Source: Streptomyces zhihengii
Lineage (GTDB): Bacteria; Actinomycetota; Actinomycetes; Streptomycetales; Streptomycetaceae
Length of the DNA stretch: 64,000 nucleotides
Direction: 5' to 3'
Assembly: GCF_016919245.1 (NCBI RefSeq)
Contig: NZ_JAFEJA010000001.1
Span: 4,351,001 to 4,415,000, forward strand
Shown piece by piece: positions 52,069 through 59,972 of the stretch. The position numbers and the translations under genes are program-made. How positions within the stretch are numbered: position 1 is the stretch's first letter; each line of letters begins with the position of its first letter. Under the pieces are notes generated by a model. That model was not told where the DNA came from. It worked only from the letters and a program-made list of their open reading frames with translations, and did not search any database.

Positions 52069-54234
52069 ATGCGGTGGCTGGTGGGGTGGAGCAGTATCGC
52101 CGCGCACTTCGGCTCTGCCGGGGCCGTGTCCGGCCTTCCGGATCCCGACGGCGAGAGCCTCACCGTCCACCCCGTGGGCGCCCAGCTCCTGTGGGGTGAC
52201 CCGGATCCGCTGTGGGCGGTCGGCGACTGGCGCCCCGACGAGGTGCGCGTGGTCACCGCCGAACCGGCCGGCCGGCCCGTCCCCGGCGGTGGCGCGAATC
52301 CTCCCGCGGTCGCCCGCCTCGCCGTCCTCGGCTGCTGCGCCGCCAGCGACGAGCAGCTCCGCCTCGGCCTGTTCGCGGCGCGCGGCGGCGCACTGCGGCA
52401 TCTGACCGCGTGGGCGGGCAGCTACACCGTCGTCGTCCAGGTCGGCCGCCGGATCACCGTGGTCGGCGATCTCGCGGGCGCCCGGCCGGTGTTCTACACC
52501 CCCTGGGCCCAGGGCACCGCCTACGCGACGGCCGCGCTGCCGCTCGCCGACCTGATCGAGGCCCAGCTCGACATCGGGCACCTCGCGGCGCTGCTCGCCT
52601 GCCCGGAGACGCCGGAGGCGCTGCGGGACTCCACCCCCTACGCCGGGGTCAAGCGCATCCCGCCCGGCCACGCGCTGATCCTGCGGGAGGGCTCGCGGGA
52701 GATCACCGGGTACGAGCAGGTGGCCTCCCTCGCCGTGGCCGGGCCGCAGATCGACCCGGCCCAGGCCGTCGACGGCGTGCGCGACGCCCTCGTCGACGCC
52801 GTGCGCGCCCGGCTGACCGCCCCGCGGCACGCGCCCGAGACCCTGCCGCCCGACCCGGGGCCCGTCCCGGGCATGGGGCCGGCCGAACGCCGGGCCGCCC
52901 GCGGCGCGCCCGCCCCCGGTATCGGCGCCGACCTCTCCGGCGGCAGCGCGTCCAGCACCCTGGCGCTGCTCGCCGCCGGCCTGCCCGGCGTGCCGGGCAC
53001 CGTCCTCGGGCACGGCACGGGCGCCGGGGAGCGCCTGGTCGCCGTCACCTTCAACGACCTCGCCACCGCCGGGCGGGAGACCCGCGAACCGGAGCTGGAA
53101 CGCGCCCGGGTGATCGCCGCCAACCCCCGGCTGCACCATGTGGTGGTCGCCGCGGGGGAGGAGGCCCTCCCGTACGCGGGCCTCGACACCGGGCCGCTGA
53201 CCGACGAACCGGCGCCGTCCCTGGTCACCGCCGAGCGGCACCGCGCCCGGCTCGCGGCGGGCAGCGCCGACCACTTCACCGGCGCGGGTGCCCGGCAGGT
53301 CCTGGACGCCCACCCGGCGCGGCTCGCCGACCTGCTGATGGACCGGGGCCGGCGCCATCTGCTGCGGCCGGTGAGCGCGCTCGCCCGGGCGGACGGGACG
53401 TCACCGCAGTCGCTGTTCGTGCCGGTCACCGTGTACCGGGCGGCGCGGCGCCTCGCCCGCACCCCGTACCGCAACGGCCTGGAGGACGCCGCCGAACGGC
53501 TGCTGACCGCGAACCGCACGGGCGTCATCGGTCTGAACGGCGCGGTGGGCGCCTCGCTCGCCGCCCTCACCTGGGCGCGCCCGGGGCCGGCGGCACGCTG
53601 GCTGACCGGGGAGGCGCTGGCCGAAGTATCGGTTCGGCTGACGGAGGCGGCGCACCGGCCGGCCACCGTGCTGCGCCCCGGCGAGGCCCGCGCGCGTGCC
53701 GCGCTCGCCCGGTACGCGGCGGACCAGCGGATCCTGGAGCAGGCGGCCGAGATCCGCAGCCAGCGCATCCACGCCCCGTTCCTCGACAACCAGGTCGTCC
53801 GGGCGAGCCGGGCGCTGCCCCAGTCGCTGCGGGTGCAGCCGGGCGCGCGGGCGGATGTGCTGCGGACCGTGCTCGCGGGGGCCGGGATCCATGAACTCCC
53901 GCCGGGCTGGGGCGCCCGGACCCATGCCTCCCAGACGACGGCGGCCACGGCGCGCACCGGGCTGCGGGTGGCCCTCGACCATCTGATGGCCCTCTTCGAC
54001 GCGCCGCTGCTGGCCGACGCCGGCCTGGTGGAGGCGCGTGTCGTGCGCAAGGCGCTGCGGGCGGCCTCGGAGGGCGAGCCGGTCCCGCTGGACGGGCTCG
54101 CCGACCTCGTCTCCACGGAACTGTGGCTGCGCAGGCTGCTGTCGCGCCGCGGCACCTGCTGGACGGGCACGGCCGCGCCCCGCCGCCGCGCGGTGGCCGG
54201 CGGCGTCCCGAAGCGCCCCACCCTCCAGGCCTGA
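52069..54234 (+). CDS. Asparagine-synthase-like protein lacking the glutaminase nucleophile
   Basis: 721-residue protein with the two-domain layout of AsnB. The N-terminal Ntn domain is recognisable (VGAQLLWGDPDPLWAVGDW, VTVVGDLAGARPVFYT), but the sequence starts MRWLVGW, so the essential Cys2 of glutamine-using enzymes is missing. The C-terminal domain has a PP-loop-like GADLSGGSASSTLALLA instead of SGGLDS, and later HTASQTTAATARTG-type segments (GARTHASQTTAATARTG) and an Arg-rich end. It may be an ATP-dependent amide or cyclase enzyme using another nucleophile, as in lasso-peptide or beta-lactam cyclases, or a non-catalytic protein. ATG 52069 follows GGAGG; an in-frame ATG at 52030 is less good. 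Function unknown. Confidence 0.8.
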   Translation: MRWLVGWSSIAAHFGSAGAVSGLPDPDGESLTVHPVGAQLLWGDPDPLWAVGDWRPDEVRVVTAEPAGRPVPGGGANPPAVARLAVLGCCAASDEQLRLGLFAARGGALRHLTAWAGSYTVVVQVGRRITVVGDLAGARPVFYTPWAQGTAYATAALPLADLIEAQLDIGHLAALLACPETPEALRDSTPYAGVKRIPPGHALILREGSREITGYEQVASLAVAGPQIDPAQAVDGVRDALVDAVRARLTAPRHAPETLPPDPGPVPGMGPAERRAARGAPAPGIGADLSGGSASSTLALLAAGLPGVPGTVLGHGTGAGERLVAVTFNDLATAGRETREPELERARVIAANPRLHHVVVAAGEEALPYAGLDTGPLTDEPAPSLVTAERHRARLAAGSADHFTGAGARQVLDAHPARLADLLMDRGRRHLLRPVSALARADGTSPQSLFVPVTVYRAARRLARTPYRNGLEDAAERLLTANRTGVIGLNGAVGASLAALTWARPGPAARWLTGEALAEVSVRLTEAAHRPATVLRPGEARARAALARYAADQRILEQAAEIRSQRIHAPFLDNQVVRASRALPQSLRVQPGARADVLRTVLAGAGIHELPPGWGARTHASQTTAATARTGLRVALDHLMALFDAPLLADAGLVEARVVRKALRAASEGEPVPLDGLADLVSTELWLRRLLSRRGTCWTGTAAPRRRAVAGGVPKRPTLQA

Positions 54235-54290
54235 GCCCTCGCGGGGGCGCACACGGGGAGGACGGGGGCGGGCGGGGTGCGCGTCCCGCT

Positions 54291-54563
54291 GTGGGGGCCG
54301 GGGTTCGCGGGGGCGGTCGCTTCGGGAGCCGGTTCTTGGCGTGCCGGTGTCCGTCCGTCGGGGGCTGGGGTTCACGGGGTCGGCCGCTCAGGGGCCGGTT
54401 CTCGGTGCGCCGGTGTCCTTCCCTCGCGCGGGGCTGGGTTCGCGGGGGCGGTCGCTTCGGGCGGCGGTTCTCGGTGTGCCGGTGTTCTTCCGTTGTCGGG
54501 GGGCTGGGGTTCGCGGGGGCGGTCGCTTCGGGCGGCGGCTCTCGGCGCACCGGCGCCCGCCCG
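54291..54563. repeat. Tandem array of four 67-71 bp GC-rich repeats
   Basis: The core GGTTCGCGGGGGCGGTCGCT, or close variants, starts at 54302, 54369, 54437 and 54508, so spacing is 67, 68 and 71 bp. Each unit continues TTCGGGCGGCGGTTCTCGG and ends TGCCGGTGTCC-like. Spacings are not all multiples of 3, so the array is not a protein repeat. It fills most of the 481-bp gap between the asparagine-synthase-like gene and the sigma-factor gene; the remaining 150 bp hold nothing I recognise. Confidence 0.88.
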
Positions 54564-54715
54564 TCTGCGGAGAGGCCGGGGGTGTCGCGGGGCCCGGTGG
54601 TGGCGGACGGCCCGATGGCGGGCCGGCCGCTGCGGGCGGCGCCGTGCCCGCGCGGGGCGGGTGAGCGGGCGGGTCCGGGCCGCGGGCCGGTCGGCGCCCC
54701 CGTCCCGGGCGGTCC

Positions 54716-56701
54716 TCAGCGGCAGGTGATCGCCGACTGGGCCCAGTCGGCGAGGGCCGCCGTCCCCGCGAGGTCTTCCGGCTCCACGACCAGGCGCAAC
54801 GTGCTGCGGCCGTCGAGCGGCACCCGGACCGGCACGGCCGCGTCCCCCCGGGCGATCGCGGCGGACCGCCACAGGCGCTCCCCGTCCGCGAAGACGGAGA
54901 ACCGCACCGACCGGCGGCCGGGTGTCAGGTCGTCCACCCCGACGAGCGCCTCGTAGCGGGTGCACTCCCGGTTGAGGTCGATGGTGACGGACGAGCGGCC
55001 GTGCACGGTGATGCCCTGTGCGTAGCGGGTGCCGCCGATGGCGAGGTTCTGGCGCTGCCAGACCCAGCCGCTCTCGCCGAGCCGCACCTCGGGGCCCGTC
55101 CCGTCGCCGAGGAACGAGTAGGCGAGCCGGCCGACCTCGTAGACCTCCTGCGCCGGGGGCGGTGGAGGCGGGGGCGTCGGGGTCGGGGTGGGTGTCGGGG
55201 TGGGCGTGGGTGACGGGGACGGGGGCGGTGTGGGCTTCGGCGCGGGGGCGGGCGGCTCGGGCGCCGGGGTGGGTGTGGGCGCGGGCTTCGGCGCGGGGGC
55301 CGGTTCCGGGCCCGGCGGGGGCGCGGGAGCGGGCGGGGCGGGAGGCTCGGACGCCGGCGGCGGGGCCGGTTCGTCGGGGGCCACGGGCATGGCGGCCGGG
55401 GGCCGGGCCTGCGGAGCCGGCTCGGGGGCCGGGTCGCCGGTGAGCGCCCACACCAGCCCCGCTGCCGCCGCCAGGCCGACGGCCGCCGCGACCCCGGCCT
55501 TCAGCGGCGCCCCGACGCCTTCCGCAGCCGCACCGCCGGCCGCGCCGGAGGACGCGCTCCCCGACGCACCCGCTCCCGATGCCCCCGCTCCCGTGGCGGC
55601 CGCGGCGGCGCCCGCGCCGGCGGCGCCCACGGCACCGCCCGCGACGACGCCCGCGGCCTTGAGCGCGTACCCGGCGGCGAACCAGCCGATGACGGCGACG
55701 GGCAGCAGCGCGGGGATGCCCGCGTTCACATGGGCGAGTTCACCGGCGGCGAGGCGGCACTTGGCGCACTCGTCGAGGTGCTTGCGCAGCCCGCGCTCCG
55801 CTCGCATCCGCAGCCCGCCGCGCGCGTAGGCGCCCAGCCGGTCGGCGTAACGGGCGCAGTCGCCGCCCGCCGTGAGCGCGGTGCTCACATGCGCCTGGAG
55901 GTACGCCTGCTTGAGTCCTTCGCGCGCCCGGCTGGCGAGGACCGCCGTGGCGTTGGCGGTCAGCCCGAAGAGCGGGGCCACCTCGCTGGGCGACTCCTCC
56001 TCCACCGTCGTGTGCCACAGCACGGCCTGCCAGCGCTCCGGCAGGGAGCGGAAGGCCTGCATCGCGAGCGACTGCTCCGCCTCGTGCATCGCCCGTACGT
56101 CCGCCCCGAGGTCCAGGGTGTCGTCGGTGGCGGCGTCGCTGCTGCGGGCGGCCTCCGCGGCGAACACCGCGAAGTCCTCGACGAGTTGCTCGCGCCGGGC
56201 CGTCTTCGCCCAGGAGGCGGCGACCCGGCGGACGGTGGTGAGCAGGTAGGCGCGCACCGCCTGCTCCGGTCCGGCGCCGCCGCGTACCGCCTGGAGCGTC
56301 CTGGCGAAGACCTCTGCGGTGAGGTCGTCCGCCGTGTGGGCGTCGCGGCAGCAGGTGCGGGCGTACTTGCGGACGGGCTCCGAGTGGCGGCGGAACAGCT
56401 CCTCGTAGGCGCTGTCGTCGCCGTGCCGCATGTGCTGGATCAAATCGGCGTCGGACGGGGGCAGTTCCCGTGGCGGCGGCAGCAGCGAACCGGACCCGCT
56501 GCCGCCCTCCCGCTGCTGGGGCACGGCGTGGGACTCGGCTCCGGGGGCCGGCGGCGGTGCGTCGGGGCCGGCCGGCCCCGGGCGCCGCGCTCCGGGCGGG
56601 CCGCCCCGCCCGCCCTGGCTCGGCACCTGCTCCCGCGGCCCTCCCGCCGCGTCGGGGACGCCCGCGCCCCCGAGTGACCCGTCCCGCCCGTCACCGCTCA
56701 T
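54716..56701 (-). CDS. ECF sigma factor fused to zinc motif, membrane segment and NPCBM domain
   Basis: 661-residue multidomain protein. Residues 1-85 are Gly/Pro-rich; sigma-2 spans 86-165 (DADLIQHMRHGDDSAYEELF, DDLTAEVFARTL); sigma-4 spans 205-265 (FRSLPERWQAVLWHTTVEEES, SRAREGLKQAYL). A zinc-finger-like anti-sigma motif follows, His308-X3-Cys312-X2-Cys315 (KHLDECAKC). Hydrophobic stretches occur at about 331-362 and 403-421, with an Ala/Gly/Ser-rich part between. A Pro/Thr stalk (422-517) leads to a C-terminal NPCBM-like carbohydrate-binding domain (518-661). The whole is a sigma factor that may be membrane-tethered and sense glycans. ATG 56701 is the most likely start. Confidence 0.9.
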   Translation of the reverse strand: MSGDGRDGSLGGAGVPDAAGGPREQVPSQGGRGGPPGARRPGPAGPDAPPPAPGAESHAVPQQREGGSGSGSLLPPPRELPPSDADLIQHMRHGDDSAYEELFRRHSEPVRKYARTCCRDAHTADDLTAEVFARTLQAVRGGAGPEQAVRAYLLTTVRRVAASWAKTARREQLVEDFAVFAAEAARSSDAATDDTLDLGADVRAMHEAEQSLAMQAFRSLPERWQAVLWHTTVEEESPSEVAPLFGLTANATAVLASRAREGLKQAYLQAHVSTALTAGGDCARYADRLGAYARGGLRMRAERGLRKHLDECAKCRLAAGELAHVNAGIPALLPVAVIGWFAAGYALKAAGVVAGGAVGAAGAGAAAAATGAGASGAGASGSASSGAAGGAAAEGVGAPLKAGVAAAVGLAAAAGLVWALTGDPAPEPAPQARPPAAMPVAPDEPAPPPASEPPAPPAPAPPPGPEPAPAPKPAPTPTPAPEPPAPAPKPTPPPSPSPTPTPTPTPTPTPPPPPPPAQEVYEVGRLAYSFLGDGTGPEVRLGESGWVWQRQNLAIGGTRYAQGITVHGRSSVTIDLNRECTRYEALVGVDDLTPGRRSVRFSVFADGERLWRSAAIARGDAAVPVRVPLDGRSTLRLVVEPEDLAGTAALADWAQSAITCR

Positions 56702-57104
56702 CGCGGAAGCCCCCGTCAGCACTTCTGACCCGATTACCGGGCCAGCGTGCCACAGCGCGGCGGCGCGCCGAACCCCCCTGCACGGCAACCACTCGTCCGG
56801 GGAGACTTCCGGGAAACGGGTCGCGCCACGTCACCCGACAGGGCACAGTTCGACCGCCCGTACGGGCAACACCGGTTGACGCCGCGGGAGTCCGTCCGCA
56901 GCCGCCGCCCGCGCCGCGCCGGGCCGCGCACGCCGCCACCGCCACGGCCCGCGCACGCCGCCACCGCCACGGCCCGCGCACCCGCCCGTGCTCCGGTCGG
57001 CGCGCCCGGGGAGCCGGCATCGGCCGCCCCCGCACGGCGAGGCGGTGCGCCGGACGCCGCGCGCCCGCCCTGCGGACGGACGCCGCCGTGTCGTCGCACG
57101 GGCC
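56702..57104. other. 403-bp gene-free region between the sigma-factor gene and atrA
   Basis: Pro/Ala/Arg-coding shadows only. It holds the sigma-factor promoter region (near 56702-56860) and a 25-bp tandem repeat at 56926-56975. No terminator with a strong stem is evident for atrA. Confidence 0.4.
56926..56975. repeat. Two perfect tandem copies of a 25-bp unit
   Basis: GCGCACGCCGCCACCGCCAC plus GGCCC is present at 56926-56950 and 56951-56975; a third copy starts at 56976 and breaks off. Confidence 0.85.
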
Positions 57105-57926
57105 CTAGGCCGTACGCGGGCGCAGGCCCTCCAGCAGGATGTCCAGCAGCCGGGAGGACGCCGCCTCCTGCTGCGCCGGGTCGGGCAGCGACGGCGCGGC
57201 CGTGGCTATCACCAGCAGCACATCGGCCACCGTCACGTCACCGCGCAGCTCGCCCGCCGCCCGTGCCCGGGCGACCAGCCGCCCCACCACGTCCAGCAGC
57301 TCCGCGACACCGGTGTCGTCGTCCTGCTCCTCGGCCGGCGCCGGACGCGGCGCGACCACTCGCAGTCCACCCGTGCCGAAGGCCCGTTGCTGCGGGACCC
57401 GCAGCTCCTCCCGGGCCTCCTCGGCCGGCTCCTCGGCGGCCCGCACCGGGACCTCCACCGGCTCCTCGCCCTCCACGCCGACCCGCAGCACCTGCGGCGG
57501 CAGCAGCCGCCCGGCGCCCGACGCCACGGACGTGCGCAGGAAGCGGGAGAGCGCCGACCACGGCTCCTCCTCCTGACCCAGCGCCGTGCGCGCCTGCTCG
57601 GTGAGCCGGGCGGTCTCCTCCGCGGCTATCCGGCGGACCAGCACGTCCTTGCTCGGGAAGCGGCGGTACACCGTCCCGACACCGACGCGGGCGCGGCGTG
57701 CCACGTCCTCCATCGGAGCGCCGTATCCCAGCTCGCCGAACACCTCGCGCGCGGCGCGCAGGACGTGCTCCAGATTGCGCTGGGCGTCCACCCGCAGCGG
57801 TGCGGGGCGGCTGGTCCCGCCCTGTCCCGCCGCCGGTGCGTGTCCATTGCTGTCGGCGGCCGGCGCCGGCGCGACAGCGGTCTGCCAATGCGAATCCTGA
57901 ATGTGCATAAGCGTTCCCCCGGTCAT
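57105..57926 (-). CDS. atrA: TetR-family regulator, AtrA-like
   Basis: 273-residue regulator. The TetR HTH occupies about residues 47-100: VDAQRNLEHVLRAAREVFGELGYGAPMEDVARRARVGVGTVYRRFPSKD. An unusual 45-residue polar N-terminal arm precedes it, and an acidic Glu/Pro segment interrupts the ligand domain (about 145-175). I identify it with AtrA of Streptomyces, an activator of actII-ORF4-type and other pathway regulators, from the arm (HIQDSHW), sequence memory and its place divergent from ndh. ATG 57926 is backed by GGGGGGAGA 4 nt upstream; ATG 57908 is an alternative. Confidence 0.8.
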   Translation of the reverse strand: MTGGTLMHIQDSHWQTAVAPAPAADSNGHAPAAGQGGTSRPAPLRVDAQRNLEHVLRAAREVFGELGYGAPMEDVARRARVGVGTVYRRFPSKDVLVRRIAAEETARLTEQARTALGQEEEPWSALSRFLRTSVASGAGRLLPPQVLRVGVEGEEPVEVPVRAAEEPAEEAREELRVPQQRAFGTGGLRVVAPRPAPAEEQDDDTGVAELLDVVGRLVARARAAGELRGDVTVADVLLVIATAAPSLPDPAQQEAASSRLLDILLEGLRPRTA

Positions 57927-58236
57927 GTCGTCTCCCCCCGGAGACATCCCCGCCCTGGTCCGTCGGGCATGCCGCAACCGGCACCCCGACCGGCTAAGAA
58001 CATAGTTGAGCCGGAGTCAATTCAGAAGGGGGTACTTCGCACGGAGCGCCCCCCGATCGGAGCAAGGACCGTATCGTCCCCCCTTCCGCCGATGCCGCTC
58101 CCTCCCTGCGCCCGCGCTGACCTGCGCGGCTTCCGAAATGACCCGAGGCGTTCCGCGCCCCGCCGCTCCATTTCTTCCGGTCACACAATTGGCCGGGCCT
58201 GTGGACAAACGACTGAGGCCGTTGCGTCATGGGACG
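57927..58236. promoter_or_regulatory. Divergent atrA/ndh promoter region
   Basis: 310 bp without a gene. AGTCAA at 58015-58020 reads TTGACT on the atrA strand, a good -35; the -10 is unclear. On the ndh side CACACAATTGG (58182-58192) is an AT-richer patch near the likely start of transcription. No perfect AtrA (GGAATG-N4-CATTCC type) site was found. Confidence 0.4.
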
Positions 58237-59775
58237 GTGAAGGCTGCAAACACCCGGGACACGACCTCCGAGACCCCGCCGCGGACCCGCATTCTGGTCG
58301 TCGGCGGCGGCTACGTCGGGATGTACACCGCGCTGCGCCTCCAGCGGAAGCTGAAGCCCGAGCTCGACAGAGGCGACGCCGAGATCGTCGTCGTCACGCC
58401 GGACCCCTACATGACCTACCAGCCCTTCCTCCCCGAGGCCGCGGCCGGTTCCATCTCCCCGCGCCATGTGGTGGTCCCCCTGCGGCGCGTCCTGGACCGG
58501 TGCACGATCCTCATCGGCGAGGCGAGATCCGTCGACCACGCCAAGCGCACCGCGACCGTCGTCACCCTCGCCACCGAGGAGGAGGGCGCCGGCGCCGTCG
58601 AGCTCGGCTACGACGAGCTGGTCCTCGCCCCCGGTTCGGTCTCCCGCACCCTTCCCGTCCCCGGCCTCGCCGATTTCGGCATCGGTTTCAAGACAGTCGA
58701 AGAGGCCATCGGACTGCGCAACCACGTCATCGAGCAGATGGACATCGCCTCCTCCACCCGCGATCCGGCGATCCGCGACGCGGCCCTCACCTTCGTCTTC
58801 GTCGGCGGCGGCTACGCGGGCGTCGAGGCGCTCGCCGAGCTGGAGGACATGGCCCGCTACACGTCGCGGTACTACCACAACGTGCAGCCCGAGGACCTGA
58901 AGTGGATCCTCGTCGAGGCCGCGGGGCGCATCCTGCCCGAGGTCGGCGCGGACATGGGCCGGTACGCCGTCCGCGAGCTGCGCGCCCGCAACATCGACGT
59001 CCGGCTGGAGACCCGCCTGGAGTCCTGCGAGGACCGCGTCGCCGTCCTGAGTGACGGCTCCCGCTTCCCCACCAGGACCCTGGTGTGGACGGCGGGCGTC
59101 AAACCGGCGCCCGTGCTGGCGGCCAGCGACCTCCCCCTCGACGACCGCGGCCGCCTGGTGTGCACCGCCCACCTGTCGGTCGAGGGCGCCGACCACGCGT
59201 GGGCCGCCGGTGACGCCGCCGCCGTCCCCGACGTCACCTCCGACGTGCCGGGCGCCCTGTGCGCCCCCAACGCCCAGCACGCCGTGCGCCAGACCAAGGT
59301 GCTCGCCGAGAACATCGTCGCCGCCCTGCGCGGCCGCCCGCTCACCCCGTACGCGCACAGCTACGCGGGCTCGGTCGCCTCCCTCGGCCTCCACAAGGGC
59401 GTCGCCCACGTCTACGGCCGCAAGCTCAAGGGCTACCCGGCCTGGCTGATGCACCGCGCCTACCACCTGAGCCGGGTCCCCACCTTCAACCGCAAGGCGC
59501 GGGTGCTCGCGGAGTGGACGCTGTCGGGGCTGTTCAAGCGTGAGATCGTCTCCCTCGGCTCCCTCGAGCACCCCCGCGCCGAGTTCGAGACCGCCGCGGG
59601 CGGCAGACCGCCGGGCCACGGCGGCCCCACCGCCCGCGCCCGGCCCGGCACGGCGAAGGGGACGCCCCCGGCCGGCACACCGGGAGCCCTCGACGCCCCG
59701 GAGGCGGCGCCGCCCGGCGAGGAGCCCCCGCGCACCGGCCGGGACGAATCCGCCGACAGCTCCCCGGACAGCTGA
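58237..59775 (+). CDS. ndh: Type II NADH dehydrogenase-like FAD oxidoreductase
   Basis: 512-residue flavoprotein that passes electrons from NADH to menaquinone without pumping protons. FAD motif RILVVGGGYVGMYTALRLQ (residues 18-36), TPDPYMTYQPFLPEAAAG, NAD motif FVFVGGGYAGVEALAELEDM, TLVWTAGVKPAPVL and AWAAGDAAAVPD, NAQHAVRQTKVLAENI. Membrane-associated through C-terminal amphipathic sequence (YHLSRVPTFNRKARVLAEWTL). The last 70 residues are a Pro/Gly/Ala tail. GTG 58237 is the likely start but lacks a strong ribosome site; GTG 58201 is possible. Divergent from the AtrA-like gene, a conserved pairing as I recall. Confidence 0.9.
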   Translation: MKAANTRDTTSETPPRTRILVVGGGYVGMYTALRLQRKLKPELDRGDAEIVVVTPDPYMTYQPFLPEAAAGSISPRHVVVPLRRVLDRCTILIGEARSVDHAKRTATVVTLATEEEGAGAVELGYDELVLAPGSVSRTLPVPGLADFGIGFKTVEEAIGLRNHVIEQMDIASSTRDPAIRDAALTFVFVGGGYAGVEALAELEDMARYTSRYYHNVQPEDLKWILVEAAGRILPEVGADMGRYAVRELRARNIDVRLETRLESCEDRVAVLSDGSRFPTRTLVWTAGVKPAPVLAASDLPLDDRGRLVCTAHLSVEGADHAWAAGDAAAVPDVTSDVPGALCAPNAQHAVRQTKVLAENIVAALRGRPLTPYAHSYAGSVASLGLHKGVAHVYGRKLKGYPAWLMHRAYHLSRVPTFNRKARVLAEWTLSGLFKREIVSLGSLEHPRAEFETAAGGRPPGHGGPTARARPGTAKGTPPAGTPGALDAPEAAPPGEEPPRTGRDESADSSPDS

Positions 59776-59806
59776 CGGCGGCGGCCCGGCCCGGCACCCC
59801 GGCCGC

Positions 59807-59836
59807 GACACCGGGACACCGGGACACCGGGACACC
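59807..59836 (+). repeat. Octamer repeat GACACCGG
   Basis: Three perfect copies plus 6 nt of a fourth, 32 bp after the ndh stop. Confidence 0.9.
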
Positions 59837-59972
59837 AAAACGTTGAACGCCGGAACCGCGGGCGCAAAGACGACTGTCAGTCCGGACGGCCACACTGGAC
59901 GTGTGACCATAGGTGGGCTCACACCTGCACAGAGTGACCCTTGGCAACCATCCCATTGAGGCTAGAAAGTCA

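Noticed and set aside
52069..54234. Lasso-peptide or beta-lactam biosynthetic cluster
   Set aside because: Only the cyclase-like protein is present; no precursor, leader protease, RRE or tailoring gene lies within 5 kb on either side.
54291..54563. Possible CRISPR array
   Set aside because: Units are joined end to end with no unique spacers, are not short palindromic repeats, and no cas gene is near.
57927..58236. Rex or AtrA operator between atrA and ndh
   Set aside because: No TTGTGA-N6-TCACAA or GGAATG-N4-CATTCC match could be found by eye; only weak partial matches.
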